Of a DNA stretch of 64,000 nucleotides, positions 26,501 to 41,500 are shown piece by piece. Position numbers and translations under genes: made by a program. Positions within the stretch are counted from its first letter, which is position 1. Each line of letters opens with the position of its first letter. Origin of the DNA: Mesaphorura yosii (Eukaryota > Arthropoda > Collembola > Poduromorpha > Tullbergiidae); contig WIXG01000171.1 of the NCBI GenBank assembly GCA_009869945.1, positions 62,001 to 126,000 of the forward strand. Direction: 5' to 3'. Below the pieces are notes generated by a model, which saw nothing but the letters and a program-made list of their open reading frames with translations, was not told the DNA's origin and ran no database searches.

Positions 26501-29500
26501 TGACTTCGTATACTCTTATCTGATAATGGCATCTAACTCATATTGAAACTGATGACAGAATATTAATATGCGGGAGAGTCCCGTGCTCTTGAGCCAAGTC
26601 CAACCCATGAAGACTAAGAATTAAACTTTTCTATGCAAGTTACTTGATACGCTGAACTGCTTTACATTGTATTGGCGTCCTGCGTCCGCCCGGTTTGAAC
26701 CAAAACCAAATTTACTAATTCAACAACTAACTCAGTCAGCTTTCTGAAGCCTGACCGTGATGGCAGTGATCTCCTGGAGAAAAGTTCAGCGTCAAGATTT
26801 TACTTTGGTCTTAATTAATAAGTAAAGAATAGCTAAAACATCAAAGATTCCTCGGAGCCTCGGCATTAGCTACCAATTCGCTTGTTCAGCTTTACAGCTC
26901 GCATTTCTAAACGAAAGGTGAAAGACATTGTTGTTTTTACTTCAGGATTCGCCTGAAAGACCTCTGAATCGGGAAGCCGAAAAGTTTTCAGACTCCTGAC
27001 TCGGTTCTGCCGCAGAAAGATAATGAGTGTGAACTTTTCACCAGCCCACAAGTATGAAATCTTGTAAATTATAAATGAGGCTACCGCATTTACTTTCACT
27101 GCTCGTCCTGCACAGCACATCACAGCATAGCATTCCTGACTACATCCTGACCCTGTCCATCATAAACCGGGAAACGAGAGAACCTCCATCGCAACGCACG
27201 GATTATTCCTTGGCTCGAGACGGGAGATTAATTAATTCATATTAGGTAGCAGACTGTGAGCATAAATTACGCATTTCGCGCTCCACATGAATTTTTGTAC
27301 AACGCAGAAACAAAACAAGGCATTTAGTATTCAGTGCCCGCTCGCCCGAGTTGTTTCGGTTGTTGTTCCTGCTCCTGCTGTTGCTGAATCTATTATTAAT
27401 TATTAACGCTCATCTGCTCATCACCACACTCATGCCCAGGATCGCACGATCGCACTACGTGCGATTGCGATTCATGCGGCTAGATTAATTTGACACCCGG
27501 TGCCCACGCGGAGAAAGCAGTAATTACAAGATAGGAGCCAAAGCAAAGACAAAGGCTGATTAGTGAATCCTAATCTGGCATGGCACCACCGCGTGCCTAT
27601 AATTACAATATACAGGAATGAATGAAAGAAGCTTGTGTCTTGTGTCGTGGCGTGCCTTGCCGTTCAGTGATTAAGACATCAGACTGAGGCAGGACTTTCA
27701 GCCCGTGCTTTCTGCTTTGTCTGATTACAGGCCTCAAGGATTATTTACCGTGAAATTCGGAATTCCTGAAGCCAGACCTTATTTCAACTTAATAGTAACT
27801 ATTACTACCACTAAACAGAAGAAAGCTACGGTGACAGAAATTGGCCTGGCCTGCCCCACCAAAATGTCAGGCAACCCGGCCCGAAAAATTTCTTCAACCA
27901 TGACACGACCTGAAGCTGAGCCGCATGCCAAAATCCATAGTCGTGGTCCAAGGAAAAGCAGGCATGCATTATTTCTAGTAAATTTCCTGACTCTGCAGGT
28001 TATTTTAGTTTATAGCTTGTCCAAGCTCCATCAAAAGCATAAGAATAAGAGTCAGCGTAGAGTATTGGACAAGTTTACCGGAAAACACCAGCACGAATAG
28101 CCTTAGCATTATTGGCAAAACAAAGTACCGAGTGAAAGCTGCCTGCCAAGCTGCACTGCTCCTGGGCTTTTGCTCCGTCGTGACTCGTGAGTGGTAAGAA
28201 AATGACAAATGATTGCATTTTCGTTGTCATTTCATTGTAAGCCACAGCCACAGTCTCAGAACGGAGTTTAGGCTCTTGTTGGATAATACGAACACTCGTA
28301 ACTCGCTCACGGGCCCAGGCCAGCGTACATGCTACATGTCACGAAGATTGCACGTTTGCGTGGAGAAAGCTGTGAAAGCTCGCATGCACGGTCTGGCATG
28401 CTTGTTATCGATTACTTACACATTTGAACTCGCGACGCGACTCGCAGAGACACTTCTGAAAATAGCAGGAGATTGCCTGGAGATGGTATCTACGGAGCAC
28501 TACAAATAATATAGTTCAAGATGAAATACGACCGATCGGGCGAGAAAGACAGCGCAACGGAGAAAGCGGAAAGCGGGGCGATAAAAAGAAAAGCTACATT
28601 GTGATACAGAAGATTCTCATCTCAGCACTCTTAAATCAAGCACTTGTGCATTGTGTTTGTGCTCGTAGCTTGTACTTGATCGATTCCAAACTTTGTTTGT
28701 GCTAAGCTCGCTCATGAATCGGATCGAGATTACAGTCACCAGTCGCTGGGCTGCTCGCTACTTTGATGGATGCTTCGAAATCTGCCATGCCACATGGATT
28801 AAATGCTCAGCAACAATGCGGACAGGCGCAAGGACAAAGCCTGAATTAAGATATGACCATGCCATGATGGCGATATTGACAGTGATATTGATGGTGAAAT
28901 GGTGATCACCGATTGGCGATCAGCGCAGCGGAGCAAAAGCAAAAAAGAAGAATAATGACCAGGCCAGGCGAGAATGCGTTCAGCTCAATGAATCATCCAA
29001 TTGTTTACAAATGTTCTCGCAGGGCAGGGCAGAGCAGAGCACATAATTAATACCTTTCTTCTATCGTGTCCGTATCACATTTCATGCCAGTCGTACCATT
29101 TCTTCGCAGGCCTGGCCAGTCAGTACACGTGAGAAAATGCCAACTGCTTATGCCATGGCCATACCGTATTGATATTGATAAAATTCAGTATTAAGAGAGG
29201 AAGCTCTTTCACTTTGCACAACGAACCATGAATCGTACAGAGATGCGGAACTCCGTAAGGAATGAAATGGAGCCCGCGCCGAGACGCTTTTCAATTACAG
29301 TTACAAATGGATGTGGATGATGAGGTGAAAGTGAATAGGAATAATAGATTTCGGCACCAAGAAGTAAGAAGACCGAACGAACTTTACGTGCGGACAATTC
29401 CGAATTCCGATTCTCTAAAAGGATTCTCATTCTCTGATCTCGATGCCTTCGCCTTCTTCCTGCATCTCAGATGCTGCAATGTTCTCGCCTGTTCGCTATC

Positions 29501-32500
29501 GCATTTCATTTTCCGAGCAGAAAAAGAAGTAAAATCAGACTAAGGAGCGATAATTACACGGTACACGAAAATCCAGACGAGACGAGATGAGATTGAGTTT
29601 GTGGTTTGGATTGGCTGCCAAACTCTTGTCGCTGCCAGCTCAATAAAAATACGACTGCAAATTAAGGGGCAGAGTTGAAAGATATATTTGGTATTATTTA
29701 TTAATGTCGACGACATGCAAGTCATTAAATTCGACTGATTCACGAGACAGAATGCGAATTCTGAGTTCTAGAACTACAGCTACTGCTAATGAAGACCAAA
29801 ATCTGAAGCAGGAAACACACGAAACACGATGGCGATGAAGAGGTCATAAAACAAGACTTCTGTTTAACCATTAAATCTCGCCTCGCACAAGCAGGCAAGA
29901 AGCAATCTGTACGAAAGCACTGAAAGTTTTGCGAGTTTGGATTTTGGTCCACACGACAGAACAGAACTCACAACTCGCGTTTTGCAATTCACATCGTGAG
30001 TAAAAGTTTTGGACCGCTGCCCAGAAAAAACTCAAGTATAACATGACCATATATTATGCCAGTAGTTTAGCGAACGAACATGGAGTAAGGAGCAACGAGC
30101 CAATGCACTGCAACATTGCATGGAATGGTAAATCTTTTTCATTTCCTAAAACTTGTGTAATCTCCAATTCTTTCATTACACAGCGAGGGATCTGCAACTA
30201 CTACCACGACCACGGCCTTCACAGCAGAGTGCAAGCGCACGACCACGAACACGAACAAAAGTGGGTAGTCGGTAGCGGATAGCGTGGAAAATGCAAAAAA
30301 GCACAGGGCGCACACTAAAACTGTAATCTTGTGAATAAAAATTACTTGAGCTTTGTCCAAAAACTTCAAACTCAAAATTATATGGAAAGCAGTTTCATTT
30401 TCTTATTCCGCTAGCTCTCCTCTGCTCTGTTTCTGCTTTTTGTCCTGTCCTGCCTGCAGTGCGTCCATTCATTCAACAATTCAGTGTTCGATCTCGTCTC
30501 GTACCTTCACAAATCAGAGTCTTTCATAAAATCTTACACAAGCATTAAACGGCATGGCACCGACATCAATGCACTCAAATCTGCAGGGGCATACGCACGC
30601 GTAGTTTACTTTGATTTCATTTAATGGATTCGTTCCAGGTAAATCTTGTTTTGCTAGTAACATCAAAGTCAAAGCCTCGACCAGAGTCTTGTTCCTTGTC
30701 ATCTTGCCTCTTTAGTTGCTTCTCGGTAAAAGTAAAACCCTAACAAGCGAAAGGCCCAAAGCTTCCCCGCGCAAGCAATCTGAAATTACAGCGCCGAGCT
30801 TCGAGCTCTATTATCGGGACGACACGACTCACATCTCGCATCCATTAATTTTTTAATAGCATCCGTCCGTCTGTCGAGTGCGCTCCGCGTCGGTCGTGGC
30901 TGCTGGTGTCTCTTTCAAGACATGTAATATGCACAGACGACTCGAGCTTGGAACTAATTGGAAAAGAAAAGCTTTCTCGACTTGACTCGCCTTGATGCTT
31001 CTCTGCTGCTCGCTGTCGTTCTCACTGCAAGAGTCCTGAATTTGATTGTTGGTAACATAAAACTTGCAAGAGCAACTTTCCCACGTACGAACACCGACTC
31101 GACTGCGAAAAGTTTGTCATACGGTGTGTGGTTGTCATTTCGAGCACTACTCGCTAATGCACTGTGTCCTACTCCAGACTGGCGCGTGGCGCTTGGCGCT
31201 CGAGCTGTTGGTGGCTGGTCCCACCTCAGACATACAAGACGTGTGCCACTCATCATTTGCAGAAGGCAGGAACCGACTTTCTCCAACGCCAAATTGCTGG
31301 TGTAGCACATTTCACTTTGCCAAGCGAAGGATGCGATGCTAGTCGCCGTGCGCCGTCCTGAAAGCTTTCACGTCAAAATTTAATTTAGAATATTACAAGT
31401 ACAAAATGGTGCTTCAGACGTGAGCAAATGGTAATGACATGACGGCCCATACTCCCATACGCGTGCAGTGCGCGCTCGTCCTGCAAAAAGCACAGGCTAT
31501 TTGCCTGTCTAGCGTAGCAACATCCGAATTAGTGTAATATGCTTACATGCTATCTGCTATCTATTAACTTTCATTGCCTGCTTCGTTTCAATTCAATTCC
31601 AATCATTCGCAATACGCGGCCTTTCTGCTGTTGGCTGTTGACGCTGACGGACAAGGCTAAACACTGAAAATGGACCGCCAAACATCAACTTCATCGCCAT
31701 CACTAAAAGCTTTTATGGCACAAAGTTAATTTTGATGTGTGCTCCTGGAAGAACAAAAAGAAAATCGAATTCAAAGGAAATTTTGGACTAAAACAGGTTA
31801 CATTGTTCACAAAACAGATTGCAGATACTTGATTAGCTGCTACAGGAATGAAATGCCCTGCCTTGTTCGTTGTTCCATCGCGTAGCGAGAATTTAATTTA
31901 AAACCTGTCCGAGCACGCTCTTTAATCTCGGTCGCGTCGCCCGTCCTAAATTACACACATTCCTTCCACATACGAGCAACAGCAACAGCAATATCGAGAG
32001 CTTCCAGAGATCCGAAGTCGTCGGTGAATCCGAATCGAAATTCTAAAGTAAACTATTTAATCGAAGAAAAGTTGTATTTTTTCCACTTTGAACTCATTTC
32101 CCACTTCCCAGCTTCGTTTCGTTTTCAAATGCTAGCGAAATGCGAAACTTCCAGCGTACACAAAAATCCCGAGTGCCCAATAATTTACGTGTGCAATTGA
32201 AACACACGTTTCTAAGAACGTTTTCTATTGAACGGCCTAAAAAGAACACAGAAATAGTATTTCTCGTCTTAAGTACATAAAGAAGGCCAGTTCCAGAAGT
32301 AAATTCTCCCAACGGAGAATCTAGCAAAGCGTCTAACGCTTGGACCTGCAATGGTCTTAATATTTTAAAAGAAACCAGGAGCCAGTTCTCCGTGTCCCTA
32401 GCGCTATTGCCAAAAGATACATTTATGGCCATATTTCCGCCATGTGCTTTTAATGTGAGAGTCTCATTATTACTTCAAACCGTTGATAAATGGATTTGAA

Positions 32501-35500
32501 GTTCTTTCCATCCTAAATTCACGTCAACCTTTCAATTTTAATAGCAATTTTCCCTCTGAGAGCCTTCAACGTGATAAATTCGCACTACTCCAAATAATTA
32601 AATTGCTGCTTAAAGGCAATAACAACGGTCCGAATTGGCAGTCGGCGAGTTTCTAGTCTAGGATGCAGTCGACAGCTGCCTGCTAGAAACGAAAGGGAAC
32701 GTGAGATTCTAGTTCTAGAAAGCTATTGCACATGGCACCATGCGTTAAAACCCGAAACTACTAAAAACCTGGAGCCAGAACCCGGATCTCGGGAATACAG
32801 ATGGCAACCCTTTCTCAGGTGAGAGATTCAAGACTGGCTCAAGAAAAGGAACCGCAAAAGCAGCGAACGCGAACAGCGAGCACACTTTCACGGGTGAACA
32901 GCAAAACGTGTAAAATGCAGTGCTAGCGCTCATGCCATGCAGCGTGTACTTCATAATTAGTGAAACGACTCACAATAAAATAGAGAAAGCACACAGATAA
33001 GAAACAGGAAAGCGAAAAGAAGCAAAGGCAAGCATTACCAAAATTTCATTCGAATACGTTTTCCAGTCTCGTTCCATCATTTGTTTTTCCAGGAGCTTCA
33101 TCCAGAATCCGTAGCTGAACTTGAATTCTCTTTGCCAATAGAAGCCAATTGGATCAGCATAAACGTCTTCTTTGATCGGGAGATCCCAGATGCGGGCGAG
33201 TTGCTCGCTCTTCTTGGAATATCTAATTTCATACTCTGTGATAGTTTTAATTTCCAATCCCTCCATAACTGCGAAGAGCGTCGTGATTCTGCTGCTGGGC
33301 TTGGCTTTTCTTGGAAAAATTGCAACTAAATTTGCAGGGTACAGCAAAATAAATAGGAGACCTCGTTAGAAAATAAAAGAGGCACTGAAAAAGATACCGG
33401 TTGACAATTGAGAGTGAGTAACTTGCCGAAAATCAGTTTAAGGTGCATAAAAATCTTAGAAAAAGCATAAGCGACTATTCCATCCGAAGTCAAAAAATGA
33501 AATAGGGTCCGGATTTGAAGTTACTGAGGATTTAGCAAAATGATTAAGCCAACGTATTTTGGACGACAGCAATTTAAAGGTGGATCGCAAGCGATGTCCT
33601 ATGGAAATTCGGAGTGCGTGTCACATGGACGGGCAGACAACATACACGCAGGCAAGCTGTAAGCATTTAGTAAGCCAATTGCAGGCATCAGTCGTGTCAG
33701 ACGATTTTAAGCATTGGCGATCCGGCTCTGGGTAGAATGTTGCGTTGCGCTACGCTACACTACGGCGCTATTGGCATTTCAATGCGAATGACCCGGTGTG
33801 AACTGCAGTGACATTACACTTGTGATAAATACACGCCTTACATCAAATTTTTGGTTTCTCGCAAGTATGAGTTAAATCGTGTAGACATTTCAGTGGACAC
33901 ACAGCACTAAAAGATTAAACGCTGTATTTGGCGTCTCGACATCAGGTAAAAAACAAAATTAGCCAACCCAGCTTTTGGATAGGAAAATAAAATTTTCAAC
34001 TATTCCTTTCCAGGTAAATTCTACAACGCATGCAAAAAGTCCACAGAATCCCTGCAAACTGATTTCATTCTGCTCCAGCACGTGCATCGCGTACGTAGTA
34101 AGTTGCCTATTGCCAATTATATCATCTCATTAGCAAACATGAACCGTCGTGAAATAATGGTATTCACGTTACTTGTTCATTCTCCGTAATATTTACAATA
34201 CCACAACCACAGCGAGCCCAACTTTTACTTCTACTTCTTTTCCAGTTAACTGTAGCAGTGGCAGTAGCAGTATTGTGAGCAAAGCAAAGTAGATTTAAGA
34301 TAATGATGTGTCAAACCGCATCTGAAACTTTTATTCATATTGACTAAAGTCAAAGTCAATACATACATGCATTGCGTGCGTACAGATAGAGACATTTAAC
34401 GAGTGCTCCAGCTCCAGCTGTTTAGCACGGTAATTGTCAAATTATTAGCAAACTTGAGAGTATATATTTCTTATCATTAGCAAACATGATGATGATGAAT
34501 ACGGTTACGGCGGAGATGGTGCGGTGGTGTACGGGCTCTCGGCTCTGGTTTGGTAAATTGTAAATATTAACTCAAGCATCAGACATCAACTCAGCCGGAC
34601 AGTAAAGCGTATAGCGTATAAAGAGTTGTCATCACATAATTTGCCATGCCCTGGCCAACTGAGGCACGAGCCTCACTCCACACTGCACCACCGCACCGCG
34701 CTTTTCGCATATCTCGTCTGCTCTGACCACAAGTAGACCTTTTAGCAGTTCCTTTCAAGTTTCAACTAATTAAGAACCCTTTTTTGCACTCCATTTATGC
34801 GTCCGTGTTCGCCACAATACTTGAGGTTTTAATTGAATCGATGACAAAAACTGTCAAGTCAAATTGCAAATTCTTCTTCGTGTCTTCAGTGTGTCTGTGT
34901 CGTGTCATCTTTGTCTTTGTCTCGGGTCTGGCAATAATTGTCAATTGTCTCTACACCTGCACCTGTGCCCAGTGCGGTGCCAGTGCCCATGCCATTGTAC
35001 TCTACTCTACTCTGCCATACCAAGCCACTATGCCGTGCTGGGGCTGGTCGATTAAACTTTTTAATGCTTTACGTCAACAAGAATAAAAGTTTCTCTTGTA
35101 GTCGGCAGTTCGCATGCTCACAACGAGCGACTGCGACGACAAAAGAATTCGTGTCTTGTGTCTTCTTCCTTACTGTCCTTTCCTCACACGATAAAGGAGG
35201 CATACTAAATGCATATTAAATTAAATGAGATCGACCAGCCCACTACCTTTACACATTTGTACTGTACTAGAATTTACAACTGCCAACAACAAACAGTCAA
35301 TTTACTATAAATGAGAGGAGCGGACAAAGCAGGACGGGACGGGAATTGAACTCATTCTTTCCACAGGCTAATTTAGTAATTTGTTTCTACACAAAAAGAC
35401 ACAAGTCGCAAGTCACAAAGTCCCAAAGCTGGTCTTGGAACACGAAAATTAGGCTCGACCCTTTGCACTTTGCATGCAAAGGTGGAGAATGTCATCACAT

Positions 35501-38500
35501 ACTCGAGCGAGTACAAATTGCCGCAAAAAATTGGCAATTCGTAAACAAAATGCTGATATAAACGGCATAAAACGAAAGTGAAAGATGATGATTTATAGTC
35601 ACTGTCCACTTGTGTGCGCTGTGCCACGCAAAACCTGAAGAAGTTGTAATACAATCATAAATTATACACACGACTTCGATTCGAGACCTGTAATCATGAT
35701 CGTCGTATACATGTATACAATTTAATCTTCAGGCGCATGTTATTGTTTTCATCGTTCGCACAAAAAAGTTGGGCCACTTTTTCTCTCGCCGTCGCGGCCG
35801 TGCGCGGCTGAAATCTGTGTCAGTGGGGAAGGTCATACAGTACAGTCCACGCTGCAATGCTGCATAAAATGTCTGTATTGTTGCTGCGCTTTGCTGTTCT
35901 GCTGCCCATGCCCACAGGATTATGAGAACTTTCAAGAATTCAAGTACACTTGTTATGTGCTTATTATATAAGAACAAACGCAAAACGTGAAAAGCGAACG
36001 TGCAAAATACCAAAAAGCTAGTAGCAACAATAAAAAATTCTTAACGCGCTTTGGTTTGCCTTGCTTTGAGTCAAGAAGGCCATAAAAAGAATGAGTGCAA
36101 TGAATGGAACCAAACTGTCAGCCAGCAAAGTGGCATGTAAACGTCAAGCCAAAGTCATGGCGACCACTGCCAGTGCTTGCAATGACAATGACGTACTTGC
36201 CACTGCCAATCGCCTCGCCAAATTTCTATTACATTGTCGTGTCGAGTGGCGAGTGGACATTTGTTTCTTGTCGGATATTGGAAAAATTCTGCGTGTAGGT
36301 GTGCAATACAATTAGGCAGGAGTAGCACTTGTTCCTTCGGTTGTCGCTGACGCTGACATTGCTCTCAAGACAAGACAAGACTAGACGGAAAAACCAAGGA
36401 ATTCTGCTTTGCATTTACAAATTAGGAATGTGCTTTATTTGTTTCAATGAAACGGCCTTCACTGGCTACAATGTAACTGTAAACTTTCATCTACGCGAGT
36501 TGCAAATAAAACTAGCATCATCATCGTCATCTTGATCTTCATCGTATGGCGATAATTATCAGTATTTGATATCAAATCTCGGCTTGGCTTGGGCAGAGCA
36601 GCAAATAATTAACATTCACTAAGCAAACTTACAGCTTAGCTATAGAAATAAAGACCTTTTTCGTAGGATGGCAATGGTAATGGTAATAAATAGATTGCGG
36701 TTTTAATGCTTGATTAAGTATTCATGTACGGTATTCATCGCACGGGCGGTTAATGGGCCATGTGTGATTGCTATTCTATGGCTAAATGGCTAAATTTATG
36801 CGCATAGTAAATCCCTGCATGCAAAGACAAAGACGTTAACCCTAGCCTAACCACGTCTCGGCTGACTAGCCATGAACCACGCGGTACGATACGGCATGAA
36901 ACTCTGAAATTATTCACTTCCTCGTCAATTAAACCGCTTGTTATTAAGAATTCTTCATTCAAGACCCGCAAGGATCCTTTTACAACAAATGAGCATCGAA
37001 TCTACACCTTCAAGAAAGAATCCACATACGTACTTTGGTACAATGACGGCAAAATTACAGAGTAGTTGATGGTTGATAATGACATTAAAACCACGTCCAT
37101 GCCTTTGCCTTCTAAATATTTGAAACCTTGAGAGTCGCCGCGCGCGAGCCCGCTCACTGCTCATCAACAGGATTTGGTTTTGATGAGCCCATTCAATGGA
37201 TGGGAACCTCTGCATTGTTTTTAGTAAGGATAAGTCAGTCACGTTCGTCAACTTCCACAAAAAATAATCTCGTACTGCACCAAATTGGTATCCGTGTCCT
37301 GATTTCTTCCTTAATAAAGTCAATTTTAGCCGAGCCGAGGCTGATGTGATGATGATGGAGATTTCCGTAATGTGCCTGCTTTGTTTCATTTCAAGTTCAT
37401 TAATTACAGTGATGCGGGAAGGGAGAACGAAAATCCCACAAAATACATCGGTTCCGATGAGATCATTAACGCATCTTGCCTCAATACGTTAGCTTTGGCT
37501 GTGTTGTGGGCTCGGACTGGCTCTCGCATGATCAATCTCTAATATGGTCCAATTCCAGTTTTCCAGTAATGAATGTACAAAGGAGAGACTAACTAAGCCA
37601 ATTTGGGCGCGTATAGTAGCACAGTGCGGAAGGATTTTCATGAACAACTTTTATTTCATTTCACATTCTGTCGGCCAAAGGTTCCACTCTTCCACAATGA
37701 AACGAATCACAGTTTCGGAGCGCAGGTTCCAAAAATAGCAACTTTGGAATTGGACTTTTACTCAGACAGATGAGTTTAATTCAGTTTCCGGCGCTGAAAT
37801 CGCATAGCCAAGCCTAGCATAACAATTCCTTAAGAAACTTGTGCCATTCTACGATTTCGTCCTTCCCTCGGGACTGTGAATTGCAGGAGGTTATTCAAAT
37901 ATTTACAATTTACAGAAAAAGACCTGAATTTACATAAGGTCGAGCAAAGAGTCACATTCAAGACGCTACGCTGACGCTGGGCTCCTGGCTGAAGGCAATA
38001 ACGGCTCCATTCAGGCTAAGAAAGGCCTGAGTCACATTCACAAAGAGACTGATTACCTTTTTGATGGCACATGATATAAATTATGTACGTAGACCCGTAT
38101 CAGGGCAACACACGGCGCGGGCAGAGAAAATTATTATGTAGTAACTCTGAATTCTCCCTGGATTGACTTCTCTTGAATGAGGGAATTCAGCTCAATTCGA
38201 TTCTCGTTAAAAAGCTCGCACTCGTAGGATTTCGAAATTGCGGCGCAGAAACCCGACTCGACTTCAATTCCTTCCTTTTCCAGAACTCAGGATTTCAGTT
38301 CCAATAATCAATTCTATTTTTAGTCATCGTTTCATTACTATCTCATCAGATCTGCCATACTTTTAGTTGTATATGGGAAGCTTAGACGCTTAGATGATTT
38401 TCGCCCTTGCCTTGCCTGAGAGCCCATCCATTAAATTAAGTGATACGTTCGTCGTCAATGCAATTCTGCTCTGCGGTTAAACAGATTATTTGTGTAGTCG

Positions 38501-41500
38501 TGAATTCCGAACTCCAGGCAGATGGGCAGGCTGTCTTTTCGATATAATTTCAGTACAGCAGCAGCCCGCAGCCGCTGCCATGTTGAAAAGCAGGAGGCAG
38601 CCGCCCAGAGAAAAAAAATCTGTTTATTTAACCGAAAGAACCACTCTAGACCTCATCAATCCATGTGTATGTGTATCTGTACACATTTGCTAAATGGATT
38701 ACGGAATGGCAACATCGGGAGCGCACGCAAAATGGAAGAACTGCGCTCAGAATCCTATTTCCGACCGCTTTACTGTGACTATGGCGCATATGGCAAGATC
38801 GAACGTTTTTGGTGGAATCACGAATTGTGAGCTGCTGTAGTTTTAGTTTATTTCGCCCGTCTGTCTTTCTGATTAAAATTCTCCTCTTGCTGTATGCTGT
38901 GTATGCTGCGGCTTTGTGTACTTTATTTAGCCCGTCTGCCCTGCCGGAATGATGAAGCTTTCGAGAGTGAGATCCTGCATTTAATTGTCTTTACTTTGCC
39001 AAATCTCAAGATCCATTTCACGAAAAGCGAAAATTCTCGACGACGACGAAAAATGTGTGTTGTTAATAAAGCCCTGTGTATTTTCCCACTCACTCGTCAC
39101 TCACTGGTGTAAACTAGCAGAGCAACAACGATTTTATAACCCTTTGCATGCCTCTGCCCTGCTCGATTCTGCCTGCCCGGCCTACATCGTGAATTTGTGA
39201 AGGAGTTGATCATAAATCTTATAATAAAAAAAAAACAAATCCAATCCCAGTCGTGATATGCCCATGCCGATAAGATGTGAATCAGCGATTCTATCTTTGG
39301 ATTTCGCCCAACACATGGTGACGGTGACGGTAAATAATAAATCTCGACACGAGAGTTAAATTAAACGCCTTCAGCTTTAATCTTTACTGTAGGTGTGTTT
39401 AGTGAAGAATACATAAAGAGGGATCGGTAAATGAATTCGTTTCATAAGAATATGGCTCAGTTTCGTGTCTTGCCAGCCGCAGCTGCAGCCCCCGTGGCTG
39501 GAAACTGGAAGCTTTAGATTGAGTTTCATTCATCAAGGAATTGTAATTCCTTTCCGGTCTGAACGAACTGCCTATATCTTCCGAAGAAGAAGAAAAACAA
39601 CACCGCAGACTGCAGATTCCATGCGCCACGATAATTTGAAGATTTCGGCAAACTCTTCCAGAATCACGCTTCACGTGCGCAGTGCCCAGCGCTCGTGACA
39701 TGTCATGCCAAAATGATATACTCTGCCGCTGTTGAAAGGAATTAATCGCAATCTTGCTGCATCGTGCAATCAAGGAGAAAATTTTTCAATTTCCGGAAAC
39801 GAAAGTTATTGCATTATTTATACGAAATGGACGGTAGAAGCTAAGGTTAGCTCGCATTGGCAAATGACAGGGCGAGGAGAAGAGAGTGGCGTGCGTTTGG
39901 AATTGTCATTGTGTCTCGCACAAAGCGACAAAACTTTTCTTTTCCTTATTTCTTTCCATACAGTTTCGTTTGAAATCATAAACAGTTTCGCCACGCCATC
40001 GACCGCGCTCAACTCTCAAAGAAAGCGAGGACGGAAACGAGACACATTTGTTTTCATGCCTCAAAGGTAAGATTAAGATAAACTGAAGACGACGAAGAGT
40101 AAAGAAAGGAAAGTGCGGAAGACAGGACAAAGTAAGGATCTCGAGCCAGAAAGCGTCTAGCGTTCGCTAGACGATTGCAGTCCCATGCCTCAAGATTTAA
40201 AGTCTTCGAATGACAAAAGCACAGAGCCTGCAGCCTGATGCTGCCTAGTCTTGTCTGTCTTATTCGAGATTCCTTATAAATAGCATTTCTTATCTTGTCA
40301 ACAGCAGACGATTGACAATTTTCGCACTATGCTGATTTCGAAAGAAATTGAAAAGACCTCCAAAACCAATCTTTGCGAAATACAAGATTTGTAGAAAGAA
40401 AATTGATTACATCACGACAACATCAATTACTATCTTCTGCTCAGTCGAGGCTGGAAGTCGAGCTTTGAACTGGTGCTCTGCTCTGCTAAAAATATAACGT
40501 TGAAGATGAAGCCACAGAATCCAATAACCAATTTCATCATCATCATCTTTTCCTTGGCTGGTGGCTGTGGCTTGAAGGTCTTGATCATCTGAACTTTGAA
40601 ATCCCGTCCCCGTCTTTAATTATCGGCACATGCCAAGATGTACAAGTCAAAAATATTCGCTTAACTCTAAACAACTTGCCAATACGCATGCGTATTGAAT
40701 TCAAATCCAGTCAGCCTTGATCTTTCGTCTGCATTGCTAAAATTTAAACGAACAACGAATCACACGCATGCACGTGTAAATTCAATCTTATCCCAAAGCG
40801 AATAAAAGTAATATTAAAATTTCGACCTTTCGGGCCTTTCAGCCTTTGACTTGGACCGCTCTCCTCGAGTCATTCCCATATAAGACACTTTATCATCCTT
40901 TTCTGTATCAAAGAGTTTCTAGTTTCTACGTACAACGTACATTTTATTGCCTCGAGTGATCTCACATCTGACTTCTTTCAGTGATCTTCACTTCACCTTT
41001 TCTCTCTTTCTTTCATGAGTATCCAAGAATCCCAACTATTTCTTGTACTTGCAATACCGACACATGCCATGGCATTCAAATGCATTTATCTGAACTGCTC
41101 ATTTTAGCTAGCATGCCTTGCCCAGCAACTACCGAAGTAGAATTTGACAAATGATTCTTCATGTCAGTGAAGTTGTCTAGTTTCCTATTCCTGGCCATAG
41201 CCAGTTGCTAGCTCATTTATCGTCGGGTAGTTAAATGGCTGGTTCTGGAATCGCAATAGCTGCGGAGTAGAGCTGGCAAAGAAGAAAGAGCCAAGAAAGA
41301 AGAAGCATAGCAACTAGCAACCATTTATGTAACCCGAGTGGAGTCGTAAGACTTGAACCTCAAAACACATTTTATCATTTCATTACGCAGTTTAGCTAAA
41401 CCGCAAGATTACTGTTACTGCCCTGCCCACGCTTTACTGGCCTAGTTTAAACGTTCTAGTACTGCTAAGTGCTAAAGTTCCAGGCTGCAGTTGCAGGACC

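Noticed and set aside
33081-33329. 82-codon plus-strand ORF
   Set aside because: Overlaps the minus-strand candidate exon that has a donor site and a phase-matched partner; kept only as an ambiguity.
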